Below, piece by piece: positions 17,883 to 28,034 of a DNA stretch of 64,000 bases. The translations under genes and the position numbers were made by a program. The number at the start of each line of letters is the position of its first letter. Positions within the stretch are counted from its first letter, which is position 1. This DNA is from Jidongwangia harbinensis (GTDB lineage: Bacteria > Actinomycetota > Actinomycetes > Mycobacteriales > Micromonosporaceae): contig NZ_JAIWNC010000008.1 in the NCBI RefSeq assembly GCF_020216025.1, positions 275,791-339,790 on the forward strand, given 5' to 3'. A model generated the notes under the pieces. It had not been told where the DNA came from. It searched no databases and saw only the letters and a program-made list of their open reading frames with translations.

Positions 17883-18415
17883 CACGGTGTCACTCCTTGG
17901 GCACGAAACAGGCGGCGGGGCGGTGGGGCGGGGCGGTCCAGGACCGCGCGGAGCCGGTCCAGGGCACGCGCGGTCTGGCTCTTCACGGTGCCTTCGGAAC
18001 AACCGAGCGCGTCCGCGGTCTGGGCGACGTCGAGGTCGTAGAAATAGCGGAACACCACCGCGGCGCGCATCCGCGGCGGCAGATCCCGCAGCGCCTGACG
18101 CAATCCGTCGTCGAGCCCGCCGGTCGGCAACTCGGCCTGCGGACGGTCCGGCAGCGATTCCACCGGCCGCTCCCGGCGCCGCCACAACCGGCGCCGCTCG
18201 TCGGTCAGCGCGTTCACCAGGGCGCGGCGAACGTAGCCGTCGGGATTGTCCGCGCGCTTGAACGACGACCACGCGACGTACAGCTTGGTCAGGGTGGCCT
18301 GGACCAGGTCCTCCGCGAGGTGTGGGTCGCCCGCGGTCAGCAGGGTCGCGGTTCGTACCAGGCCGGCCCGCCGGTACAGCACGAATTCGTGGAACTGCTC
18401 ATCTCGCGTCGTCAA
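17882..18415 (-). CDS. SigE-family RNA polymerase sigma factor (ECF-like)
   Basis: 177 residues with region 2 (LVQATLTKLYVAWSSF, YVRRALVNALTDERRR) and region 4 (ALRDLPPRMRAAVVFRYF, QTADALGCSEGTVKSQTARA). The SigE/SACE-type family is abundant in actinomycetes. TTG 18415 is preferred as start because GGGAGG lies just upstream; another TTG at 18427 is in frame. Downstream gene overlaps and is probably its membrane-bound regulator. Confidence 0.88.
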   Translation of the reverse strand: MTTRDEQFHEFVLYRRAGLVRTATLLTAGDPHLAEDLVQATLTKLYVAWSSFKRADNPDGYVRRALVNALTDERRRLWRRRERPVESLPDRPQAELPTGGLDDGLRQALRDLPPRMRAAVVFRYFYDLDVAQTADALGCSEGTVKSQTARALDRLRAVLDRPAPPPRRLFRAQGVTP

Positions 18416-18526
18416 GAGCCCTCCCAATGTCTCACGCCTCCCTGACGGCTCGCGGTTCGCCAGGGTTGCATGCGGAGGAAAGTGCGGGAAGGAATCGACG
18501 ATGCGGGTACGTTCGGTGACCGTGCG

Positions 18527-19012
18527 TCAGCGGAGCGAGGCCCAGACGACCTTGCCGGTGGGTGTGGCGGCGGCGCCCCAGTCGGTGGCGACCGCCTGGA
18601 TCGTGCGCAGGCCGAAACCGCGTTCGTCGAGCGGGCGCCCGCGGTGCGGGGCGGACGGCCGGCGCAGCCGCGGTAGCCGGGGCTGACCGTCGGAGACCGC
18701 CAGGTGCAGACCGTCGCCGTGCCGGGACACCACCACGGTGATCTCCGAACCGGCGTGCTCCACCGCATTACTAACCAATTCCGACATCATCAGCCGGGCC
18801 GGGTGCAGCAGGTCCGGCCGATTCCATCGCCAGCACGCGTCGCCGACCAGGTTCCGGGCGAGCGACGCGGACTCCGGAGCGGACGGCAGATGCAGCACCA
18901 GCGGCCGGCGGTCCGACCGGATATCGGCGGCCAGCTGCGCCAGCGCGTTCTCGGCGGCACGCTCGGCGGTGATCGGGCCCTCGCCGAACACCGGTGGCGG
19001 GCTGACCCTCAT
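18527..19012 (-). CDS. ATP-binding anti-sigma/serine kinase-like protein (RsbW type)
   Basis: 161 residues, a stand-alone HATPase_c domain: N-box MSELVSNAVEHA, then VSDGQPR and the glycine motif RGFGLRTIQ followed by GKVVWASL. Such proteins bind partner sigma or anti-sigma antagonists and may phosphorylate them; actinomycetes carry many copies. No partner gene is adjacent on the same strand except the sigma factor 110 bases downstream. Confidence 0.85.
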   Translation of the reverse strand: MRVSPPPVFGEGPITAERAAENALAQLAADIRSDRRPLVLHLPSAPESASLARNLVGDACWRWNRPDLLHPARLMMSELVSNAVEHAGSEITVVVSRHGDGLHLAVSDGQPRLPRLRRPSAPHRGRPLDERGFGLRTIQAVATDWGAAATPTGKVVWASLR

Positions 19013-19175
19013 GACGACCCCTTCGTCACGGTCCGGGGCGCCTGTGTTCCCGGACGTGGCGTCACCCTAAGCGGCGCCACGCCGGGAACGGAACGTCATT
19101 CCCCCGCGCGGGTGACGTTCGACGCCAATGCTGCGGCCGGCGTGCCGCGGGCGGCGAGGTTTCGGCCGGCTGCGG

Positions 19176-19376
19176 TCAGGGGCGGGCGTTTGCGGCAGCG
19201 TCGGAGTCGGTGACGTCGTCCAGGCCCTCACTGAGGGCGCCGGTCAGGTCGTCCGCCGGTACCTCGACGTCCTCGCGGTCCACCGAGTCGGCGCGGTCGG
19301 GCGTCGGTTCCGGGCCAGTGGCTCCACCGGCGAAGCCGTACTCATTGGGTCGATTGCCTTCCGTCTCAGCACTCAT
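19176..19376 (-). CDS. Small acidic protein (66 residues), hypothetical
   Basis: Starts at ATG 19376 (SAETEGNRPNEYGFAGG) and is rich in Asp, Glu, Gly and Pro, with no membrane segment. Third codon positions are G/C rich as in real genes here. It lies 58 bases downstream of galK on the same strand. No known domain; probably disordered. Confidence 0.5.
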   Translation of the reverse strand: MSAETEGNRPNEYGFAGGATGPEPTPDRADSVDREDVEVPADDLTGALSEGLDDVTDSDAAANARP

Positions 19377-19434
19377 ACGCGCCCTATACCCGACACGGCC
19401 CCCTTCCAACGCCCCCGCGACAGGCGCCCGGGGG

Positions 19435-20598
19435 TCAGTGGGGTAGGCGGGTGGCGCCGGGGCCGGGTACCGCGACGAACGGCGTGGGTGCGGTGAAGCC
19501 GCGCCGCTCGTAGGCCGCCGCGACCGCCCCGGCGACCGCGTCCGCCCCGTCCGCGTCGACCAGAGCCAGGATGCAGCCGCCGAATCCGCCCCCGGTCATC
19601 CGGGCGCCGTACGCGCCGGCGGTCAGCGCCGCCTCGACCGCCACGTCGATCTCCGGCACGGTGATCTCGAAGTCGTCGCGCATGGACGCGTGTGAGGCGG
19701 TCATCAGCGGTCCGATCTCGCGGATCCGGCCGGAGCGGAGGAGCCGGACCGTGTCCAGCACCCGCTGGTTCTCGGTGACCACGTGCCGGACCCGGCGGCG
19801 GGTCACCTCGTCCGGCAGGGATTCCAGCAGCCCGTCCAGCTCCTCGGTGCGGACGTCGCGCAGGGCCGGCACGCCCAGGATGCGGGCCGCCTCCTCGCAG
19901 GAGGTGCGCCGGGCGCCGTACTCGCCGCTGACGTGCTGGTGCGGGGCGTTGCTGTTGACCACCAGGATGGCCAGGCCCTCGGCGGCGACGTCGAACGGGA
20001 TCTGTTCGACGGCCAGGGACCGGCAGTCCAGGAACAGGGCCTTGCCGGCCTGGCAGCGGATCGACGCCGACTGGTCCATGATGCCGGTCGGCGCGCCCAC
20101 GTAGACGTTCTCGGCGCGCTGGGCCACCGCGGGACGGCGGCCCACCGGCAGGTCGAGTTTGCCGAGGTCGACGAGCGCGGTGAGGACCGCGGACTCGAGC
20201 GCGGCCGACGACGACACGCCGGCACCCACGGGTACGTCGGAGGCCAGTGCGATCCGGGCCGGCGGCACGTCGAAACCGGCGTCGCGCAGCGCCCACACCA
20301 CGCCGGCCACGTACGCCGCCCAGCCGTCCAGCACGCCGGGCTCGGCCAGCTCGGGTTCGCCGAACCGCACGGTGCCGTCGGCGAAGTCGGAGCAGACCTG
20401 CCAGCCCTCGGGCGCCGGGCCGGCGGCCGCGACCACGCGTTCCGGCAGGGCGAACGGAAGCACGAAGCCGTCGTTGTAGTCGGTGTGCTCACCGATCAGG
20501 TTGACCCGGCCGGGTGCGGCCCAGAGACCTTCGGGCTCGTCGTCGTACGCGGTGGAGAAGGCCGACGCCGCCCGGGCGGCCACATCGTCGATCGTCAT
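19435..20598 (-). CDS. galK: Galactokinase GalK
   Basis: 387 residues, GHMP kinase phosphorylating galactose at C1. Signature APGRVNLIGEHTDYNDGFVL at residues ~28-47, ATP loop VGAGVSSSAALESA, MDQSASI, and MTGGGFGGCILAL near the C-terminus. It follows galE by 12 bases in the same operon. galT is absent from the window, so the Leloir pathway is incomplete locally. Confidence 0.96.
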   Translation of the reverse strand: MTIDDVAARAASAFSTAYDDEPEGLWAAPGRVNLIGEHTDYNDGFVLPFALPERVVAAAGPAPEGWQVCSDFADGTVRFGEPELAEPGVLDGWAAYVAGVVWALRDAGFDVPPARIALASDVPVGAGVSSSAALESAVLTALVDLGKLDLPVGRRPAVAQRAENVYVGAPTGIMDQSASIRCQAGKALFLDCRSLAVEQIPFDVAAEGLAILVVNSNAPHQHVSGEYGARRTSCEEAARILGVPALRDVRTEELDGLLESLPDEVTRRRVRHVVTENQRVLDTVRLLRSGRIREIGPLMTASHASMRDDFEITVPEIDVAVEAALTAGAYGARMTGGGFGGCILALVDADGADAVAGAVAAAYERRGFTAPTPFVAVPGPGATRLPH

Positions 20599-20610
20599 GC
20601 GCCGATCACA

Positions 20611-22738
<2,128 letters not shown>

Positions 22739-22743
22739 GCCGG

Positions 22744-23271
22744 GTGGCGGAGGACACGACCCGGATCGGCGTCGCGATCGACATCCCGGAGCCCTGGGGT
22801 ACGACGCTGACCCGCCGCCGCGCCGAGGCCGGTGATCCGCAGGCCGCGTACACCCCGGCGCACGTCACGCTGCTCGGGCCGACCGAGGTGGCGGCCGGGG
22901 CCCTGCCGGCGGTGGAGAAGCAGCTGGAGCGGATCGCGGCGGCGCACCGGCCGTTCACCATCCAGCTGCGCGGCACCGGCACCTTCCGGCCGATCACCGA
23001 GGTGGTGTTCGTGACGCTGGCGATGGGCATCAGCGAGTGCGAGCTGCTCGCCGAGGCGATCGCCGCGGCCGAGGGGGTGAACCGCGCCGCCCGGTTCCCG
23101 TACCACCCGCACGTGACCGTGGCGCAGGACGTGCCGGCACCGGCCCTGGACGCGGTCTTCGAGGATCTGGCCGACTTCTCCTGCCGGTTCGACGTCTCCT
23201 CGTTCACGCTGTTCTCGCACGGTGGCGAGGGCCCGTGGCGGCCCCGGCGTGACTTCCCGCTTGGCGGCTGA
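22744..23271 (+). CDS. 2'-5' RNA ligase-like 2H phosphoesterase
   Basis: 175 residues with the two HxT motifs that define the 2H phosphoesterase fold: HVTLLGP (about residue 40) and HVTVAQD (about 122). Such enzymes act on cyclic phosphates or 2'-5' linkages in RNA; the physiological substrate is unknown. Five bases after the trpS stop, so probably co-transcribed. Confidence 0.85.
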   Translation: MAEDTTRIGVAIDIPEPWGTTLTRRRAEAGDPQAAYTPAHVTLLGPTEVAAGALPAVEKQLERIAAAHRPFTIQLRGTGTFRPITEVVFVTLAMGISECELLAEAIAAAEGVNRAARFPYHPHVTVAQDVPAPALDAVFEDLADFSCRFDVSSFTLFSHGGEGPWRPRRDFPLGG

Positions 23272-23280
23272 GGACTTGGG

Positions 23281-23286
23281 TACATT
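23281..23286 (+). promoter_or_regulatory. -10 element for leaderless YihY-family gene
   Basis: TACATT lies exactly 6 bases before the GTG at 23293, so transcription would begin at or next to the start codon. Confidence 0.45.
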
Positions 23287-23292
23287 CACGCG

Positions 23293-24213
23293 GTGAACGC
23301 CATCGACCGCGGGTACGACGCGGTGGAAGCGCGGATCATGGTGCTGCGGCGACGCTCGCGTCACTTCGACCATCTCTGCCGGGCGCTGTTGCGCTTCTGG
23401 GAGGCCCAGGGCGGGCGGCTGGCCGCGGCGATCGCGTACTACGGCTTCTTCGCCATCTTTGCGCTGCTGCTCATCGGCTATTCGATCTTCGGCATCCTGC
23501 TGAACAACAACCCCGACCTGTTCGACATCGTCCGCCAGTTCCTCCGCGAGAACCTGCCGTTCCTGGACCTGCGCCAGATCGTGGACAGCGGCCGTACCGT
23601 CGGGGTGGTCGGTCTGCTGGGTCTGATCTTCACCGGCGTGGCCTGGGTCGAGGCCATCCGCTCCTCGCAGCGGCTGATCTGGCGGCTGAACGAGCAGCCC
23701 GGGTACGTCGGCGTGCGCCAGCTGCTGGATCTGCTGGTCGGCATCGGCGTCCTGCTCCTGCTCGCCTCCTCGGTGCTCGCGGTGTACGGCCTGGAGCGGC
23801 TGCTGGCCTGGCTCGCCGACGGCCGGGTCGGTTTCGTGCTGTCCGCGATCAGCCTGATCCTCTCCATCGCGATCAACATGCTGCTGGCCGCGGCGCTGCT
23901 GGCCGCCGTGCCGCGGCTGCGGATGACCGTCCGGCGGCTGGCCCCGCCGGTGCTCCAGGTCGGGCTGGGGGTCTGGCTGCTCAACACGGTGGGCCGGTCG
24001 TTCGTCGGGCTGGTCCAGGAGAACCCCGCGTACGGCCTGGTCGCCAGCGCCGTCGGGGTACTGGTCTACCTGTACGTCTTCAACCAGTTGCTGCTGTTCG
24101 GCGCGGCCTGGGCGGCGACCAGCCCGCACGGCCGGGTGGTGGACCTGTCGGCCGACGACAAGACCGCTCCGGTCGGGCAAAACACCTGGATCCGGCACCG
24201 CAGCCCGCAATGA
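23293..24213 (+). CDS. YihY/BrkB-family inner membrane protein
   Basis: 306 residues with about six transmembrane helices and the family signature AAAIAYYGFFAIFALLLIGY near residue 46. Further helices lie at about 108-125, 142-165, 178-205, 215-230 and 245-270. Function of the family is not settled (it was once taken for RNase BN). GTG start appears leaderless. Confidence 0.88.
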   Translation: MNAIDRGYDAVEARIMVLRRRSRHFDHLCRALLRFWEAQGGRLAAAIAYYGFFAIFALLLIGYSIFGILLNNNPDLFDIVRQFLRENLPFLDLRQIVDSGRTVGVVGLLGLIFTGVAWVEAIRSSQRLIWRLNEQPGYVGVRQLLDLLVGIGVLLLLASSVLAVYGLERLLAWLADGRVGFVLSAISLILSIAINMLLAAALLAAVPRLRMTVRRLAPPVLQVGLGVWLLNTVGRSFVGLVQENPAYGLVASAVGVLVYLYVFNQLLLFGAAWAATSPHGRVVDLSADDKTAPVGQNTWIRHRSPQ

Positions 24214-24220
24214 TGGGCCG

Positions 24221-24625
24221 GTGGGCACTCTCATCACGCTGAGCCTCCCGCCGGACTCGCCGGTGGCCGGCCTGCCGTGGGTCATCACCATCGGTGCGCT
24301 GGGTGACGAGGAGGACTGGGAACCGGTGGTGTGCGGCCCGTACGAGCGCGCGCACGCGCTGGCGCTGGCCCAGGCGGTGGTCGCGGACGAGGACCTGATG
24401 GCCGTGGTCGAACCGCTGTTGCCGCTGGTCGACGCGGAGGCCATCCGGGACGAGGTCGAGCTGGCCCGGGCGGCGGCCGACCCCGATGGCGCCGGGCCGG
24501 CGAAGGCGGCCGACCAGTGGCAGGAGTCCGGCGTGGAACGCGGGCCGGCGCCGACCGCCGCCGAGGTGCGGGCCGGCTTCGCCCGGATCGCGGCCCGGCT
24601 GCCGGGTTCGGTCAGCCCGGGTTGA
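24221..24625 (+). CDS. Hypothetical protein (134 residues)
   Basis: Acidic protein with no membrane segment and no motif I recognise. It starts at GTG 24221, 7 bases after the YihY stop. Its last 14 bases overlap the 3' end of the convergent TetR gene. Third-position G/C bias supports coding. Confidence 0.65.
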   Translation: MGTLITLSLPPDSPVAGLPWVITIGALGDEEDWEPVVCGPYERAHALALAQAVVADEDLMAVVEPLLPLVDAEAIRDEVELARAAADPDGAGPAKAADQWQESGVERGPAPTAAEVRAGFARIAARLPGSVSPG

Positions 24626-25205
24626 GCAGCGCGCGTACCCCGCGCAGGTAGGTGTCCTTGTCGGGGTGGCCGAGGAAGAGCCGTTGCAGCGCGAACCCGG
24701 GTATCAGGCCGAACAGCACGCTCGCGGCCGCCTCCACGTCGGTGTCCGGCGCGAGTTCGCCGCGCTCGACCGCCCGGCGGGCCAGCGTCACGTACGCCTC
24801 CCGCATCCCCTGGTAGCGGTGCCGGACGATCTCCCGGATCGCCGGGTCCAACGTGGCCTCGCCCCACACCTGCACCGCGAGCGGGAAGTTGCCGTTCTCC
24901 CCGACCTGGACGTTGATCGCGTCGAAGACCTCGCTCAGCGCCTCGACCAGCGGAGGAGCCGGCTCCCGGGTGGACACCTCCTGCAGGAGCGCGGTGATGC
25001 CGCCGGCGACCGACTCGGCGATGGCATTGATGATCTCGTTCTTCGATTTGAAGTAGCGGTACACGGCGCCGACCGACAGCCCGGCCTCGGCGATCAGATC
25101 CTGCATGGTCGTGTTGTGCAGGCCGTTGCGGAGGAAGCAGGTCCGGGCGGCGACCAGGATCTGCTCCCGGCGGGCGATGAGGTGGTCCTCGGATACACGT
25201 GGCAC
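24612..25205 (-). CDS. TetR/AcrR-family regulator of the divergent membrane protein gene
   Basis: 197 residues. N-terminal HTH: REQILVAARTCFLRNGLHNT, then MQDLIAEAGLSVGAVYRYFK. The C-terminal part resembles the TetR_C_6-like ligand domain. GTG 25205 is chosen because it begins the domain directly. The 96-base gap to the divergent gene holds two AACGA-N4-TCGTT sites, so it probably represses both itself and that gene. Confidence 0.9.
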   Translation of the reverse strand: MPRVSEDHLIARREQILVAARTCFLRNGLHNTTMQDLIAEAGLSVGAVYRYFKSKNEIINAIAESVAGGITALLQEVSTREPAPPLVEALSEVFDAINVQVGENGNFPLAVQVWGEATLDPAIREIVRHRYQGMREAYVTLARRAVERGELAPDTDVEAAASVLFGLIPGFALQRLFLGHPDKDTYLRGVRALLNPG

Positions 25206-25219
25206 GGGGCACAGTGTAA

Positions 25220-25233
25220 AACGAACGCTCGTT
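25220..25233. promoter_or_regulatory. TetR operator 1 (AACGA-N4-TCGTT)
   Basis: Inverted repeat AACGAACGCTCGTT next to the TetR start, sharing both half-sites with operator 2, 55 bp away centre to centre. Confidence 0.65.
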
Positions 25234-25274
25234 CTTGACACCCGGCCGGGTGGGGAGCACGCTCTTCTTAAGAG

Positions 25275-25288
25275 AACGAGTATTCGTT
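25275..25288. promoter_or_regulatory. TetR operator 2 (AACGA-N4-TCGTT)
   Basis: Inverted repeat AACGAGTATTCGTT directly before the AGGAG ribosome-binding site (25291-25295) of the membrane protein gene, well placed to block its transcription. Confidence 0.65.
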
Positions 25289-25301
25289 TTAGGAGAAGAC
25301 C

Positions 25302-26294
25302 ATGCGCGCCAACCCGATCCGCCTCGGTGTCCTGATCGCCCTCGTCGTGGTGGCCCTGCAGGCCCTGCTCGTGCCGCTCTTCGCCGGTCCGGCCGGCAAC
25401 CTCGCGCCCCGCGACCTGCCGCTCGCGGTCGCCGGGCCACCGCCCGCCGTCGCCGCGCTCACCGGCAGACTCGAGTCCGGGCATCCCGGCGCGTTCGCCG
25501 TCACGGTGGTCGCCGACGGCGCGGCCGCCGACGCGGCGATCCGCGACCGCGACGTGTACGGCGCCCTGGTGCTCGGTCCCGCCGGGCCGGAACTGCGCGT
25601 GGCCTCGGGCGCCTCGCCCACGGTCGCGACGCTGCTCACCCAGGCCGCCGCCGGGCTGGGCGACGGCACTCCGGTCCCGGTCCGCGACGTCGTGCCGGCC
25701 GACGCCGACGACCCCCGCGGCACCGGATTCGCCTCCAGCTTCCTCCCGCTCGCGATGACCGCGATGCTGGCCGGCGTGCTGATCTTCCTGCAGGTCCGGC
25801 GGCGCTCCGCGCGGTTGCTCGCGCTCGGCACGTTCGCCGTGCTGGCCGGACTCGCCGGGGCCGCGGTCCAGCAGTACTGGCTCGGCGTGCTGCCCGGCGA
25901 CTACCTGCCCGCCGCGGGCGTCGTCGGCCTCTTCTCGCTCGCCGTCGCGGCCACCGTCACGGGGCTGGGTGCGGTCGCGGACCGGGCCGGGGTGGCCCTC
26001 GGCGCGGTGACCGTCTTCCTGGTCGGCAACGCGCTGTCCGCGGTCGGCTCGGCCGCCGAGCTGCTGCCGCAGCCGTGGGGCGAGATCGGCCAGTGGCTGC
26101 CGATCGGCGCCGGCGGGACGCTGCTCCGCTCCGCGGCGTTCTTCGGCGGCAACGGCGGCGCGGCCGCCGCCTGGCTGCTCACCGGGTACGCGGTGGTCGG
26201 GCTGCTCCTGGTCGCGGGGGGCCGGCGCGGTCTCGCCGCCCGGAGCGAGCCGGTCCCGGCGGCGCCGGAACCCGAGCACGCCCTGGCCCGCTGA
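25302..26294 (+). CDS. Membrane protein of ABC-2 / YhgE-like type
   Basis: 330 residues. One N-terminal helix (about 7-27), an extracytoplasmic domain of about 120 residues, then five or six helices from about 147 to 307. This layout is seen in YhgE/Pip and ABC-2 permease-like proteins, often controlled by an adjacent TetR. No ATPase gene is adjacent. AGGAG at 25291-25295 fixes the ATG start. Substrate unknown. Confidence 0.72.
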   Translation: MRANPIRLGVLIALVVVALQALLVPLFAGPAGNLAPRDLPLAVAGPPPAVAALTGRLESGHPGAFAVTVVADGAAADAAIRDRDVYGALVLGPAGPELRVASGASPTVATLLTQAAAGLGDGTPVPVRDVVPADADDPRGTGFASSFLPLAMTAMLAGVLIFLQVRRRSARLLALGTFAVLAGLAGAAVQQYWLGVLPGDYLPAAGVVGLFSLAVAATVTGLGAVADRAGVALGAVTVFLVGNALSAVGSAAELLPQPWGEIGQWLPIGAGGTLLRSAAFFGGNGGAAAAWLLTGYAVVGLLLVAGGRRGLAARSEPVPAAPEPEHALAR

Positions 26295-26340
26295 CCCGGC
26301 CACCGACCTCGCCGGACGGAGAGGCCGCCATACTGGTCGC

Positions 26341-26610
26341 GTGGTGATCACGCGCCGGTGGGCGGCCTTCCTCGTTGCGGTCGGTGTCTGGAACTGGGCG
26401 ATCTGGCCGGGCTTCATCTCCCGGACGCTCCGGGACGACCGCGCCTTCGCGGCCGGCTCGCCGACCGCGTTCTTCTGGGTGCACGCGCTGATCATCGGTG
26501 GCTCGCTGGCCCTCGGGACCGTCGCCGGGGTGCTCGGCATCCGCGCCTGGCGGGCGAACCGGCGTACCGAAGGATCGACGGTGGCCCCCGCTGGAGTGCC
26601 GAAAGATTAA
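26341..26610 (+). CDS. SCO4848-like small membrane protein
   Basis: 89 residues, two transmembrane helices (about 6-24 and 47-68). The motif WNWAIWPGFISRTLRDD followed by AGSPTAFFWVH matches my recollection of the SCO4848 family of Streptomyces and relatives. Function unknown. GTG start with a CATACT hexamer 6 bases upstream, possibly leaderless. Confidence 0.75.
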   Translation: MVITRRWAAFLVAVGVWNWAIWPGFISRTLRDDRAFAAGSPTAFFWVHALIIGGSLALGTVAGVLGIRAWRANRRTEGSTVAPAGVPKD

Positions 26611-26723
26611 CGGCAGGTTTCGCGGTGAGCGGGCAATTCGCGCCCCAAGCGCGCTAAAGCGACGTTAAGGCCGGGGCGGAGTCGCGAGCAGGTAACGGTG
26701 CGCCAACAGTCCGGTCCGAATTC

Positions 26724-26752
26724 CTGACGCTGCTGTGGCCTGCGCGTACGGT
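26724..26752 (+). promoter_or_regulatory. Promoter of the nucleoside transporter operon
   Basis: CTGACG (26724-26729) and TACGGT (26747-26752) are spaced by 17 bases, about 50 bases before the TTG start of the lipoprotein gene. Confidence 0.5.
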
Positions 26753-26803
26753 AGCGCCCGAGACTCACCGCGAGGTGTCGGTGTGCAGCGGAAGGAGGGC
26801 GTC

Positions 26804-27904
26804 TTGCGCCCAGTACGTGGGAAGCGGATCGTGGCGATTCTCGCGGCCGGTGGGTTGACGCTCGCCGCCGCAGCCTGTGGTGACGCTCCCGATGAGACCC
26901 CGAGCGCCGGCAGCAGCAGCGCCGCCTCCGGCGCCGCCTACAAGGCCTGCATGGTGACGGACACCGGCGGCATCGACGACCGGTCGTTCAACGCCTCCGC
27001 CTGGGCCGGCATGGAAGGCGCCAAGGCCCAGCAGAGCAACGTCGAGCCGGAGTACACGGCGTCCTCGGACGAGGCCGCCTACGAGCCCAACCTCCGCGGC
27101 TACGTGACCAAGAAGTGCAACTTCATCCTCGCGGTCGGCGGCCTGATGGGCCCGGCCACCACGAAGATCGCGAAGGAGAGCCCGAACCAGCAGTTCGGCA
27201 TCGTGGACAGCGCGGTCGAGGGCGCGCCGAACGTGTACCCGATGCAGTTCGCCACCCAGGAGGCCGCGTTCCTCGCCGGCTACCTGGCCGCGGGCTTCTC
27301 CAAGACGCAGAAGGTGGCGACGTACGGCGGCCTGAAGATCCCGCCGGTCACCGTGTTCATGGACGGCTTCTACGACGGCGTGCAGCACTACAACAAGACG
27401 AAGAGCAAGACCGTCGCGGTGCTCGGCTGGGACAAGGCCAAGCAGAACGGCACGTTCGCCGAGACGTTCACCGACCAGAACAAGGGCAAGGCGATCACCA
27501 ACACGTTCGCCGCGCAGGGCGCCGACGTGATCATGCCGGTCGCCGGCGGCACCGGCCTGGGCACCGCGGACGTCGCCCGCGCCTCCGGTGGCAAGACCTC
27601 GGTCATCTGGGTCGACCAGGACGGCTGCCAGAGCGCCCAGCAGTACTGCGACGTCTTCCTGACCACCGTGGTCAAGAACATCAAGGACGCGGTGCAGCAG
27701 GCCGTGGTCACCGGCGCCGCCAACCAGCCGCTCAACGCCACCCCGGGTTACCTGGGCACGCTGGAGAACAACGGCGTCTCGCTGGCGCCGTACAACTCCT
27801 TCGAGTCGAAGGTCGACGCCGCGCTCAAGGGCGAGGTCGACAAGCTCAAGGCGGACATCGTCGCGGGCACCGTGAAGGTCGAATCGGCCAACGCGCCGAA
27901 GTGA
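26804..27904 (+). CDS. BMP-family lipoprotein, nucleoside-binding protein of ABC transporter
   Basis: 366 residues. Lipoprotein signal with hydrophobic core VAILAAGGLTLAAAAC (Cys ~22 is the lipidated residue), a Ser/Ala linker, then the BMP/PnrA fold: MVTDTGGIDDRSFNASAW, VGGLMGPATTKIAKE, MQFATQEAAFLAGYLA and DVIMPVAGGTGLG. BMP proteins typically bind purine or pyrimidine nucleosides outside the cell. TTG 26804 is preferred over upstream starts because AGGAGG (26793-26798) precedes it by 5 bases and it gives a proper signal peptide. ATPase and two permeases follow. Confidence 0.92.
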   Translation: MRPVRGKRIVAILAAGGLTLAAAACGDAPDETPSAGSSSAASGAAYKACMVTDTGGIDDRSFNASAWAGMEGAKAQQSNVEPEYTASSDEAAYEPNLRGYVTKKCNFILAVGGLMGPATTKIAKESPNQQFGIVDSAVEGAPNVYPMQFATQEAAFLAGYLAAGFSKTQKVATYGGLKIPPVTVFMDGFYDGVQHYNKTKSKTVAVLGWDKAKQNGTFAETFTDQNKGKAITNTFAAQGADVIMPVAGGTGLGTADVARASGGKTSVIWVDQDGCQSAQQYCDVFLTTVVKNIKDAVQQAVVTGAANQPLNATPGYLGTLENNGVSLAPYNSFESKVDAALKGEVDKLKADIVAGTVKVESANAPK

Positions 27905-27927
27905 CGGTGCGCTGAGGCAGGTTTTTC

Positions 27928-27944
27928 CGGCCGTCGCACGGCCG
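27928..27944 (+). terminator. Short hairpin between lipoprotein and ATPase genes
   Basis: CGGCCGT/ACGGCCG with a 3-base loop and no clear U-tract. It may partly end transcription or protect the lipoprotein mRNA 3' end, giving more binding protein than ATPase. Confidence 0.4.
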
Positions 27945-28034
27945 TGGGATCTTTCCCGCGGCCGGGCGGCGGCCGTGTGCCACGTCCTTTGTTAAGTTCC
28001 TCGCGTTGAGCGTCCCCGTCGGCAGGAGATTCCG

